Notes under the pieces: generated by a model
What the model was told of the DNA's origin: nothing
The model's database searches: none
Seen by the model: only the letters and a program-made list of their open reading frames with translations
Shown here: one piece after another, positions 1 through 6,260 of the stretch
Numbering within the stretch: position 1 is the stretch's first letter
How the letters are laid out: the number at the start of each line of letters is the position of its first letter
Program-made: the position numbers and the translations under genes
DNA from: Euryarchaeota archaeon UBA242
Lineage (GTDB): Archaea; Thermoplasmatota; Poseidoniia; Poseidoniales; Poseidoniaceae
NCBI GenBank assembly: GCA_002499015.1
Contig: DAJY01000103.1
Span: forward strand, 1 to 9,187
DNA length: 9,187 nt
Reading direction: 5' to 3'

Positions 1-335
1 GTAAGAATCGGTTCTTCAATTAGTAAACCATCACTACCATTTACTCTTAATTGCAAAGAAACATTTGATAAATCAGCGCCAGGAGCGAACTCTAATTGCC
101 ATTCAGTCATGCCTTGGGCCCCGGGAGTTACTCCTGCACCGACGGTATTGAGTTGAACCCAACCAGTGTCGTTGTGCCCCTCGTTTGGCCATATCGCGCT
201 ATCCTTCACTCCATGTGCAGAAACAACAGGAGATGCCAGTATAGGAGCCAGACTAGAAAGCAACATTATCAGTACAAGCGAGATTGCTTGGCTGGCACTG
301 CGAGACGCTTTGGCCGACTTGTAATAATTAGTCAT
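1..335 (-). CDS. Exported/surface protein, N-terminal part (cut by window start)
   Basis: An open minus-strand frame begins at an ATG (333-335) and runs off the left edge without a stop, giving about 111 residues. The start is MTNYYKSAKASRSASQAISL, a basic n-region. A hydrophobic core of about 20 residues follows (VLIMLLSSLAPILA), then SPVVSA before HG, a good signal-peptidase I type site after residue 42 or so. The mature part is polar and rich in G, N, T and V (for example WQLEFAPGADLSNVSLQLRV), which suggests an extracellular beta-sandwich protein. There is no lipobox cysteine. I cannot name the family from this fragment. No Shine-Dalgarno precedes the ATG; a TATA-like element lies about 25 nt upstream, which suggests a leaderless message. 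It is transcribed divergently from the malic enzyme gene. Translation and the signal peptide are seen directly; the surface location is inferred. Confidence 0.8.
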   Translation of the reverse strand, partial: MTNYYKSAKASRSASQAISLVLIMLLSSLAPILASPVVSAHGVKDSAIWPNEGHNDTGWVQLNTVGAGVTPGAQGMTEWQLEFAPGADLSNVSLQLRVNGSDGLLIEEPIL

Positions 336-356
336 AGTATACAAGGAGGCTTTTCC

Positions 357-366
357 AGTATTTGAA
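357..366 (-). promoter_or_regulatory. Candidate TATA box for the exported-protein gene
   Basis: Read on the minus strand this is TTCAAATACT, centred about 26 nt before the ATG at 335. That spacing is expected for an archaeal TATA box of a leaderless transcript. No Shine-Dalgarno lies between it and the start. It is a short, degenerate motif supported mainly by its position. Confidence 0.3.
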
Positions 367-380
367 CGCGGCCCTTAGAT

Positions 381-407
381 GTGAAACTAATAATCAGCCA
401 ATTTCAC
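381..407. repeat. Short inverted repeat in divergent control region (possible operator)
   Basis: GTGAAA (381-386) and TTTCAC (402-407) form a 6-bp inverted repeat with a 15-nt spacer. It lies between the divergent exported-protein and malic-enzyme genes. The octamer GCCCTTAG also occurs twice in the same direction around it (371-378 and 418-425). Either could be a regulator site, but repeats this short can arise by chance. The rest of 336-529 shows no gene or RNA that I can recognise. Confidence 0.2.
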
Positions 408-470
408 AGTTATTACTGCCCTTAGTTACAATCTCGCTGGATTATTTTGGTGACAGAACTTGAATAAGTT

Positions 471-481
471 GTAATAAAAAC
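471..481 (+). promoter_or_regulatory. Candidate TATA box for malic enzyme gene
   Basis: GTAATAAAAAC is the most A/T-rich stretch upstream of the malic enzyme, ending about 50 nt before its ATG. Initiation about 25 nt downstream would leave a leader of roughly 25-30 nt that includes the purine-rich GGAAGGGGA (517-525), a plausible ribosome binding site. Position and composition are the only support. Confidence 0.3.
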
Positions 482-529
482 ACACAACACTCATACCACA
501 GACCCACTCCCAACAGGAAGGGGAACCAA

Positions 530-2857
530 ATGGTACGCGAGAATAAAGAGCGCATGTTACGCAAAGAAGCGTTAGAATATCACGAACAGGAACCACGTGG
601 AAAAATCAAGGTTGTACCTACTAAGCCACATTCAACTGCATATGAATTGAGTTTGGCTTACTCACCTGGTGTGGCCTACCCGTGCTTGGAGATTGAAAAA
701 AATCCCGAAAATGCGTATAAATATACTTCTAAAGGTAATTTAGTCGCAGTTATTTCAAACGGTACAGCAGTATTAGGACTTGGAAATATTGGCGCATTAG
801 CCAGTAAACCAGTCATGGAAGGGAAAGGATTGTTATTGAAAACTTTCGCAGACATCGATGTCTTTGATATTGAAGTTGATACAGAAGACCCTGAAGAATT
901 CATCAATACAGTTTGTAATATTGCAAAAACGTTCGGTGGTATTAATCTTGAAGATATCAAGGCACCAGAATGTTTTGAAATCGAACGGCGAATTGCAGAA
1001 GCAACAGATATTCCAGTTATGCATGACGATCAACACGGAACCGCAATTATTTCTGCAGCAGCAATGCTGAACGCAGTTGAATTACAAGGAAAAGAAGTAT
1101 CAAAAATCAAAGTTGTTGTTATCGGTGCTGGTGCAAGTGCAATTGCTTGTGCCAACCACTATGTTGCAGTAGGGGTGAAAAATAAAAACATCTTGATGGT
1201 AGATAGCCAAGGTATTGTGACAAAGAAGCGTTTAGATGCCGGAGAACTAAATGAATTCAAAGCAACATTTGCACACGATATCAAGGGTGGAGATTTAGCA
1301 GATGCATTGAAAGGAGCTGATATGATGCTAGGATTGTCTAGAGGGGGATTAGTTTCTAAAGAAATGGTGGCAACAATGGCTGCTAAACCGATAATTTTTG
1401 CACTTGCTAACCCGACTCCAGAAATAGACCCAGAGGATATCCTTGAAGTAAGGGATGATGCCATTATCGCTACAGGAAGGTCAGATTATCCAAATCAAGT
1501 GAATAATGTATTAGGGTTTCCATATATTTTCCGCGGAGCATTAGATGTTAGAGCGCGTGATATTACACAAGGTATGAAATTGGCCGCAACCTATTCGCTC
1601 GCAGCACTGGCAAAAGAACCAGTTCCAGATTATATTTCAGCCGCTTATGATGGTGCGACAATGCAATATGGACCGGAATATATTATTCCAAAACCGTTCG
1701 ATAGACGCGTATTAATTTGGGAGGCTAGTGCGGTTGCACAAGCAGCCGTAGATGAAGGAATAACCGGTGTTAAGGCCGAAGATTTTGACATTGTAAAATA
1801 CAAAGAACAACTGGAAGGTCGCTTTGGATTATCTTATTCAGTAATGCGCCATGTCATCAATCAAGTATGTGGGAGAGGCAAAAGAATAGTGTTCCCTGAA
1901 GGAGATAATGAGAAAGTTATCAAGGCCGCTGCACAATTAGCAGAACAGAAAATTTGCATCCCGATATTACTTGGGCAAAAGAAAAGAATCGATATGATGG
2001 TGGAAGAATTAGGTCTACATTTCGATTATGAGTCATATGACCCGCGCCGTGACAAACGCCGTAAGGGTGAATACGCAAAGGCTGTGTTTGAACATAGGAA
2101 GCGTAAGGGCATGACTTACCTCGATGCTGCTAGGTTGCTGAAGAGCCGTCCATATTTCGCAAGTCAAATGGTAAAGAGCGGTCATGCTGATGGATTCGTT
2201 GGAGGAGTTTCAAGAAATTATGCTGACGTGCTTAGGCCAACTATCGAATTGATCGGTTCAGCAGATGACGCACATTGTATTATTGGATGCTATATGATGA
2301 ATGTCAAAGGTAGAACGATTTTCTTGGCAGATGCTACCGTCAATGTATATCCTGATAGTAGAACATTAGCGGAAATAGCAGTTCAAACCGCAAAGGTTGC
2401 TCGTCGTTTTGGTGTCGACCCTAAGGTTGCAATGTTATCATTTTCTAATTTCGGTAGCAGTAGAGCGCAACGTTCTAGGAGGATTGAAGAAGCGATTGAA
2501 TTTGCTAGAGAACTCGACCCATCCTTGATGATAGATGGGCCAATGCAAGGGGATACAGCACTCAATAGAGCTGTACAAGGTGAATACGAATTCATGTCCT
2601 TTGATGGACCAGCCAATGTACTTGTTTTGCCTAATCTTGCGGCAGCAAACATCGCTTACAAATTACTCGAGGAACTGGGAGACGCAGAGATGACAGGGCC
2701 AATTTTAGAAGGGATGAATAAACCAGTTCAACTGGTTGCAAGACAAGATGGTGTACGTCATATAGTCAACATGGCTGCAATTTGTGCGGCAGACTCTATC
2801 CGCCAAGATTCATACTGGGAATCACTGATTACAGCGTATGTTGACGAAGAAGAATAA
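530..2857 (+). CDS. maeB: NAD(P)-dependent malic enzyme with C-terminal phosphotransacetylase-like domain (MaeB type)
   Basis: It catalyses oxidative decarboxylation of malate to pyruvate and CO2 with NAD(P)H production, in the cytoplasm. The length, 775 aa, matches the MaeB family (about 760). The malic domain is at residues 15-180: SLAYSPGVA carries the catalytic Tyr (Y44), and GLGNIGALASKPVMEGKG carries the likely catalytic Lys (K99). Metal ligands are likely E141, D142 (NLEDIKAPECFEIE) and D167 (MHDDQHGTA). The Rossmann domain has VVIGAGASA (196-204), FALANPTPEI (290-299) and GRSDYPNQVNNVLGFPYIFRG. A phosphotransacetylase-like domain spans about 450-775 (RIVFPEGDNEKV, GFVGGVSRNYADVLRP, GPILEGMNKPV). 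In family members studied this domain does not make acetyl phosphate but mediates allosteric control, often by acetyl-CoA. By eye the active-site SRG...D of true Pta is replaced by ARQ...H (residues 737-744), which fits loss of catalysis. D225 after the second Rossmann strand leaves NAD versus NADP preference open. The ATG is preceded by a GGAAGGGGA-type site. The sequence looks bacterial, notably like Bacteroidetes versions. Confidence 0.95.
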   Translation: MVRENKERMLRKEALEYHEQEPRGKIKVVPTKPHSTAYELSLAYSPGVAYPCLEIEKNPENAYKYTSKGNLVAVISNGTAVLGLGNIGALASKPVMEGKGLLLKTFADIDVFDIEVDTEDPEEFINTVCNIAKTFGGINLEDIKAPECFEIERRIAEATDIPVMHDDQHGTAIISAAAMLNAVELQGKEVSKIKVVVIGAGASAIACANHYVAVGVKNKNILMVDSQGIVTKKRLDAGELNEFKATFAHDIKGGDLADALKGADMMLGLSRGGLVSKEMVATMAAKPIIFALANPTPEIDPEDILEVRDDAIIATGRSDYPNQVNNVLGFPYIFRGALDVRARDITQGMKLAATYSLAALAKEPVPDYISAAYDGATMQYGPEYIIPKPFDRRVLIWEASAVAQAAVDEGITGVKAEDFDIVKYKEQLEGRFGLSYSVMRHVINQVCGRGKRIVFPEGDNEKVIKAAAQLAEQKICIPILLGQKKRIDMMVEELGLHFDYESYDPRRDKRRKGEYAKAVFEHRKRKGMTYLDAARLLKSRPYFASQMVKSGHADGFVGGVSRNYADVLRPTIELIGSADDAHCIIGCYMMNVKGRTIFLADATVNVYPDSRTLAEIAVQTAKVARRFGVDPKVAMLSFSNFGSSRAQRSRRIEEAIEFARELDPSLMIDGPMQGDTALNRAVQGEYEFMSFDGPANVLVLPNLAAANIAYKLLEELGDAEMTGPILEGMNKPVQLVARQDGVRHIVNMAAICAADSIRQDSYWESLITAYVDEEE

Positions 2858-3703
2858 TCACTTCACATCTTGAATGGCGATACTCGGTCTGCGAGGTCTC
2901 CAAAATGCACCACTAACAAAGCCAATACATAGTCCGCCAAATAATAAATTTGGCCAACCATTTACTGCATAATCAGACATCCCTCTTAAAATTGGGATTG
3001 CAAACGAAGGAATGATTCCAAGAAGTGTCATCCAAAATAATTCTCCGCGAAGATTTTTTGCAAAATCAGCATTATCAGGAACCATTAACCCCGGCTCTTT
3101 TCTAATAGGAGTAATTACTAATCTGGCAATAACATCGCCCAAACTTCTGTCCATTGGGATTGAAGAAAGTGCAACTAAATTCTTAGTTGGGTGTGATTCA
3201 ATCGCCGCCCTGTGATTAGCAGTAGGCCCCATTCCAGTTGACTTTCTAGGCCTGCCATCCATCATTGCACCGCGGTAATTTGATGCTGGTGAATCAGCGA
3301 GTATCTCCACCTTTTTAGCAGGGTAATTCAAAATGATTTGTTGATGTGCAATTCGCCATTCCCCTTCACTCGGGCAACGAACTTCCCATTCACAATCATC
3401 ATCCAAAGTGGAATTACTCAATTTTTGCAAACTACTATTTGCATGTGAAAGAATTTCCTTCAATGCAGTTCCATCAATGCCTTCCATCAAGTCATCAGGT
3501 CTTTCATCAGGTTCTGGACCGTTTAGTATGGTTGCAATTTGTCTCCTTGAAATTGGTTGTTTGAGAATATAAAATTTAGGACATTCGACCTCATGTCTTG
3601 GTCTCTGACCAGAATATACCCAACCGCCTTTATCAGTGCCAACAAAGATACTATCCGCTTCAACCGTCTCAAACTCTAGTTCGAGTAGGTTAACTATTGG
3701 CAA
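2858..3703 (-). CDS. FGE/sulfatase-modifying-factor-like protein with C-terminal membrane hairpin, probably non-catalytic
   Basis: A 281-aa protein. Residues 20-60 (FVGTDKGG, then RPRHEVECPKFYILKQPISR) match the opening of formylglycine-generating-enzyme-like (FGE/SUMF1, C-type-lectin fold) domains. CPSEGEWRIAHQ (110-121) matches the usual RLPTEAEWE segment. YRGAMMDG (143-150) may correspond to the VRGGSW strand, but the normal CxR...GFR ending is not recognisable and no cysteine lies near it. The two catalytic cysteines therefore seem absent, and a structural or binding role is more likely than sulfatase activation. Two hydrophobic segments (about 222-240 and 252-267) end the protein, so the N-terminal domain is probably membrane tethered. 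The start is a TTG (3701-3703): the ribosome binding site GAGGTGG sits 4 nt before it and overlaps the stop of the upstream gene. It is the last gene of a three-gene operon; its TGA directly abuts the TAA of the convergent malic enzyme. The family call is moderate; the function is unknown. Confidence 0.7.
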   Translation of the reverse strand: MPIVNLLELEFETVEADSIFVGTDKGGWVYSGQRPRHEVECPKFYILKQPISRRQIATILNGPEPDERPDDLMEGIDGTALKEILSHANSSLQKLSNSTLDDDCEWEVRCPSEGEWRIAHQQIILNYPAKKVEILADSPASNYRGAMMDGRPRKSTGMGPTANHRAAIESHPTKNLVALSSIPMDRSLGDVIARLVITPIRKEPGLMVPDNADFAKNLRGELFWMTLLGIIPSFAIPILRGMSDYAVNGWPNLLFGGLCIGFVSGAFWRPRRPSIAIQDVK

Positions 3704-3707
3704 TTTT

Positions 3708-3714
3708 CCACCTC
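3708..3714 (-). promoter_or_regulatory. Ribosome binding site fixing a TTG start
   Basis: Read on the minus strand, GAGGTGG lies 4 nt before TTG at 3703 and overlaps the TGA stop (3713-3715) of the preceding GST-like gene. This is a near-perfect match to the archaeal anti-Shine-Dalgarno. The nearby ATG at 3714-3716 is out of frame with the protein, so the TTG is the best start. The arrangement suggests translational coupling. Confidence 0.65.
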
Positions 3715-4399
3715 ATTGAATAGTCGCCATCATGCGATTATACCAAGCCATTCCAGCTTCATGATCTTCCAATTTTGAAAATTGAGGGAAGGGTGAGATC
3801 GAACGCATATAGCCAAATGCAGCGAAATCGACAAGGTCGGGAGAATCTCCTGAAAAGAAATCTCCGTTGTGGGATGATGTGAATTCACTAAGAAGGTCAT
3901 GCCATAATTGCTTAGGGGTGCGTCCATCTTTCTTCACTCTTGAACGAGCGATAAATCCCCACATTATTGGGAATCCAGCCCATGCATATAGGCGTCTAGA
4001 AAAGAAGCCAAACTTTTCTAGTTTTGAAACCCGAACAGTAGTTTGGAGGGCTGAAAACAACCCACCATACAATATTGGAATCGTTGCCTTAGACATTTTT
4101 GTATCAACCCATTGTAACCATTCATCGCGTCGCGCAACATCACCCATTGTGGATAATTTAGAGGAGTTATATTTCTCATCAAGGTAGAACATCATCGGAG
4201 TGGAATCGTAATGGATTGAGCCATCGGAGTCGGTTAAAACTGGAACTTTATTCCAATCTTCAACAAAGGCTAGTTCCTTTTTTGCTCTTAGCCCATTGAT
4301 TCCAATATAATCGACATCAAGTCCAATATAATCGATTAAACCCCGTATTTTCCAACTAAATGGACAAGTATACAGCAAGTGCACAGTCGGCTTACCCAT
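3713..4399 (-). CDS. GST-fold protein, prostaglandin E synthase 2-like (thioredoxin-like N-terminal domain)
   Basis: From the ATG at 4397-4399 this is 228 aa. The N-terminal thioredoxin/GST domain opens with VHLLYTCPFSWKIRGLID (6-23). It has the cis-proline strand NKVPVL (50-55) and the glutathione-site-like YDSTPMMFYLDEKY (64-77). The alpha-helical C-terminal domain has the GST N-capping box GDSPDLVDFAAFGYM (184-198). Order and spacing resemble microsomal prostaglandin E synthase 2 and glutaredoxin-like GSTs, but CPFC is CPFS here, so only a monothiol could act. Whether it binds glutathione or another thiol is unknown. The same frame extends upstream to a further ATG at 4462, overlapping the preceding gene by 37 bp, and to a TTG at 4429. 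I prefer 4399 because homology starts there; an AAGGAG (4418-4423) lies rather far upstream at 18 nt. It sits in an operon with the FGE-like gene downstream and the unknown gene upstream. Confidence 0.82.
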   Translation of the reverse strand: MGKPTVHLLYTCPFSWKIRGLIDYIGLDVDYIGINGLRAKKELAFVEDWNKVPVLTDSDGSIHYDSTPMMFYLDEKYNSSKLSTMGDVARRDEWLQWVDTKMSKATIPILYGGLFSALQTTVRVSKLEKFGFFSRRLYAWAGFPIMWGFIARSRVKKDGRTPKQLWHDLLSEFTSSHNGDFFSGDSPDLVDFAAFGYMRSISPFPQFSKLEDHEAGMAWYNRMMATIQ

Positions 4400-4425
4400 G
4401 TGTTTGGGGCTATGGCTCTCCTTCT

Positions 4426-4761
4426 TCAAGCCTCGTTTGTACGATTTGTTACAGGTTTCCACCCGGGCTTCCAGAATTCCAAGTCATCCAACCATCGCAC
4501 CCATTCAGAATCATCACATGTCAGAAGGTGAAAAGCACGGCTTTCCAACCCTTCCAAATTTGCTTTTGTCAAGATACCTTCACTGTAACTATTACGCCAT
4601 TCAACTTGTCTATGGCGAATTTGCCGGCGAGCCTCTTCAGGTGTATCAAAATTCATTTCACAAAGGTCTCTCAATTCGCTAATCCAGGTGCGATTATCTT
4701 TCAATAGCGGGTCATCGACGACGCGCTTTGCTGATTTCTTTGCGAACGGCCACCATCCCAT
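4426..4761 (-). CDS. Conserved-looking small protein, unknown function, tryptophan rich
   Basis: This 111-aa protein is not recognised. It is charged and probably soluble and helical, with no signal peptide or membrane segment. Eight tryptophans in 111 residues is unusually high (W3, W4, W26, W55, W87, W90, W97, W101). The cysteines at 34 and 82 do not form a metal motif. Segments such as DDPLLKDNRTWISELRDLCE and DSEWVRWLDDLEFWKPGWKP look like packed amphipathic helices. A GAGGG lies about 7 nt before the ATG. The gene is first in the minus-strand operon, with 26 nt or less before the GST-like gene, and is divergent from the RlmH-like gene. It looks like a real gene because of its operon position, ribosome binding site and the lack of a competing frame. 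Function cannot be inferred. Confidence 0.65.
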   Translation of the reverse strand: MGWWPFAKKSAKRVVDDPLLKDNRTWISELRDLCEMNFDTPEEARRQIRHRQVEWRNSYSEGILTKANLEGLESRAFHLLTCDDSEWVRWLDDLEFWKPGWKPVTNRTNEA

Positions 4762-4816
4762 ATCTTACCCTCTGCTCTCCTAAACTTGAGGCTTGTGTAA
4801 AACCCTAACAATCTAC

Positions 4817-4825
4817 TTCATATCA
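4817..4825 (+). promoter_or_regulatory. Candidate TATA box for RlmH-like gene
   Basis: TTCATATCA lies 17-25 nt upstream of the ATG at 4842, and no Shine-Dalgarno intervenes. The distance fits a leaderless archaeal transcript and favours the ATG at 4842 over the in-frame ATG at 4881. The 80-bp gap to the divergent operon (4762-4841) must hold both promoters. The minus-strand one is not clear. Confidence 0.3.
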
Positions 4826-4841
4826 ACAATTCAACTAAATC

Positions 4842-5315
4842 ATGCGATTAAGCCATGTGCTCAAACACATTGGCATATCTATGGGTCGGATTGTAGTTCA
4901 CTTTCACGGTAAATCAAAAGATAAATCCATGACTTCCTCAATCCAAAGTTACAGCGAGAGGATATTGCCAAGGGGAATAAAAACCGAGGTGCATAGTGAA
5001 AAATTAAGCGTTGATGATTATTTGCAACAATTACAATCAAAGCAAGGAATATTAATTCTATTAGACGAAGGAGGCGATCAATATACTTCTGAACAATTGG
5101 CAACTTTATGCAAAGAGTGGGCACTACAAGGGCATGATACGCATCTGGCAATCGGGCCATTTGATGGATGGCCAAAGAGTGGAAAATCACAGGAAATCGC
5201 TAGAATCTCACTATCTTTGATGACATTTCCACATGAATTGGCATCAGTACTATTGCTTGAACAATTATATCGGGCCACAGAGATAAATCGTGGTAGCGGA
5301 TATCACAAAGCATAG
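4842..5315 (+). CDS. rlmH: RlmH-like SPOUT methyltransferase (23S rRNA pseudouridine-1915 N3-methyltransferase family)
   Basis: The 157-aa length matches RlmH (about 155). RlmH methylates pseudouridine 1915 in helix 69 of 23S rRNA on assembled ribosomes, using S-adenosylmethionine. Diagnostic segments are LLDEGGDQYTSEQLA (73-87), the knot loop LAIGPFDGW (102-110), the C-terminal block SLSLMTFPHELASVLLLEQL (123-142), YRATEI (143-148) and the terminal YHKA. Bacterial enzymes usually have IGG in the cofactor loop and end in YH(R/K)-x; here the second glycine is proline (IGPFDG). The in-frame ATG at 4881 would start at MGRIVVHF, where family homology begins, giving 144 aa. The TATA-like spacing supports 4842 instead. 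The gene is followed immediately by, or overlaps, a membrane protein gene. The family call is firm; the exact rRNA target is inferred. Confidence 0.85.
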   Translation: MRLSHVLKHIGISMGRIVVHFHGKSKDKSMTSSIQSYSERILPRGIKTEVHSEKLSVDDYLQQLQSKQGILILLDEGGDQYTSEQLATLCKEWALQGHDTHLAIGPFDGWPKSGKSQEIARISLSLMTFPHELASVLLLEQLYRATEINRGSGYHKA

Positions 5316-5355
5316 GGTGAAAAACACGGGCCATTTGGTTGAGTTGGGGCAGAAG

Positions 5356-6120
5356 ATGATATTCGCTAACGAATCGGATATGCGTTGGCTGCTGATTGCA
5401 TTCGAGGCAGTAATTGGAATAATACTCGTCTTAGGCAGTAGAAGGCAACCATTTCCAACACCCAGTAGGCGTTTTGGAACACTAACATTACTGATCGCGT
5501 TTGGATTTTTTATTGGCCAATCTGCACCACATCCAGTATCAGTTTCAGGGCATTTAGCGACCCTTGCTTTCCTAGGTGCCTTTGGAATAGTTGCAGGTGT
5601 TCACCACATGATGGTTACGCGCAGAGAAGTTCTCATAGCTCCAATGTCCGGATTCATGTTCTGTGTCGGTATGACGGGATTGATTATTCAGACATGGCCA
5701 GATTTGTCTTTAAGTGAGCAATGGGCAGGATTCTTTTCTCTAGTTGTTCTAGCAGGAATTCAGACTTGGCTTGTTTTCAGAGGATTGTTGATTGGACGTC
5801 TACCTCTGGCATGGTCGCAAGCGGGTATGGTCGCCTTACAGCGTGGCCAATTATCGGGGTCGCATGGGGCAATTTCTTGTTTTGAAAAGGGCTGGGATGC
5901 AGATGAAGAACATCTTAACCCGATGGCATATTTGGCACTCCACAGAATCTATCTATTTATGCAAGATGTGGAAGAAGCAGACAAATGGTTAGACTCTCTT
6001 GTCGATGTTGGAGGAGAGAAAGCAGTAGCAAAGGAATGGATAGAAGCAATCCATCAATACTTGAAATTAATTGATCCTATCGCTGCACAAAACCTTCCAA
6101 TATTAAGAGAAGAGGAATAA
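5356..6120 (+). CDS. Five-helix integral membrane protein with cytosolic TPR-like tail, unknown function
   Basis: From the ATG at 5356 the protein has 254 aa. Five hydrophobic segments lie at about residues 11-27, 42-57, 66-85, 94-114 and 124-146. A soluble, helical C-terminal region (150-240) follows, with TPR-like features: AWSQAGMVALQRGQLSGSHG, then AISCFEKGW and a matching helix pair ending EEADKWLDSL. I do not recognise the family. Upstream in-frame starts are possible: GTG at 5290, overlapping the RlmH-like gene by 26 bp, and GTG at 5317. I chose 5356 because it has the purine-rich GGGGCAGAAG before it and leaves a short N-terminus before the first helix. It is probably co-transcribed with the RlmH-like gene. 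A scaffold or assembly role is only suggested by the repeat tail. Confidence 0.75.
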   Translation: MIFANESDMRWLLIAFEAVIGIILVLGSRRQPFPTPSRRFGTLTLLIAFGFFIGQSAPHPVSVSGHLATLAFLGAFGIVAGVHHMMVTRREVLIAPMSGFMFCVGMTGLIIQTWPDLSLSEQWAGFFSLVVLAGIQTWLVFRGLLIGRLPLAWSQAGMVALQRGQLSGSHGAISCFEKGWDADEEHLNPMAYLALHRIYLFMQDVEEADKWLDSLVDVGGEKAVAKEWIEAIHQYLKLIDPIAAQNLPILREEE

Positions 6121-6136
6121 TAAAACTCTTTCTGGA

Positions 6137-6158
6137 AAAATGCACTTTCCGGCATTTT
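6137..6158. terminator. Possible hairpin terminator after membrane-protein gene
   Basis: AAAATGC (6137-6143) and GCATTTT (6152-6158) can pair as a 7-bp stem with an 8-nt loop. It starts 16 nt after the stop of the five-helix membrane protein, and T-rich sequence follows. The stem is AT-rich and weak, and archaeal termination relies more on T-runs than on hairpins, so this is tentative. Confidence 0.25.
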
Positions 6159-6165
6159 ACTTCCG

Positions 6166-6177
6166 TTTTATGTATAA
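6166..6177 (+). promoter_or_regulatory. Candidate TATA box before small membrane protein
   Basis: TTTTATGTATAA is a good TATA-like match, but it would give a leader of about 65 nt. A closer alternative is GATTTAAG (6219-6226), which would start transcription near 6248, just upstream of the GAGGA ribosome binding site. The 140-nt gap suggests the small gene has its own promoter; which element is used cannot be decided here. Confidence 0.3.
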
Positions 6178-6260
6178 CTTGCTCAACAAGGCGCATTTCC
6201 TTGCACAATTAGGCGAAGGATTTAAGAGGTTTAACGACTAATCCTATATTGAGGATTGAG

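Noticed and set aside
343..349. Perfect AAGGAGG on the plus strand, like a Shine-Dalgarno
   Set aside because: No start codon or coding frame follows at a usable distance; the next gene starts at 530.
96..365. Plus-strand open frame of 89 codons at the window start
   Set aside because: It lies antisense to the signal-peptide-bearing minus-strand gene, which has a coherent start and export signal; the plus-strand protein has no recognisable feature.
1159..1464. Minus-strand open frame of 101 codons inside the malic enzyme
   Set aside because: It is fully inside a well-conserved enzyme; its low-complexity S/A/T composition is that expected of an antisense shadow.
3714..3716. ATG overlapping the GST-like stop (ATGA) as start of the FGE-like gene
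   Set aside because: It is out of frame with the FGE-like protein (offset 13 nt from the TTG at 3703), and its own frame shows no supported product.
4360..4707. Plus-strand open frames of 94-115 codons opposite the Trp-rich and GST-like genes
   Set aside because: They are antisense to a coherent operon with a recognised GST fold and ribosome binding sites, and look like shadow frames.
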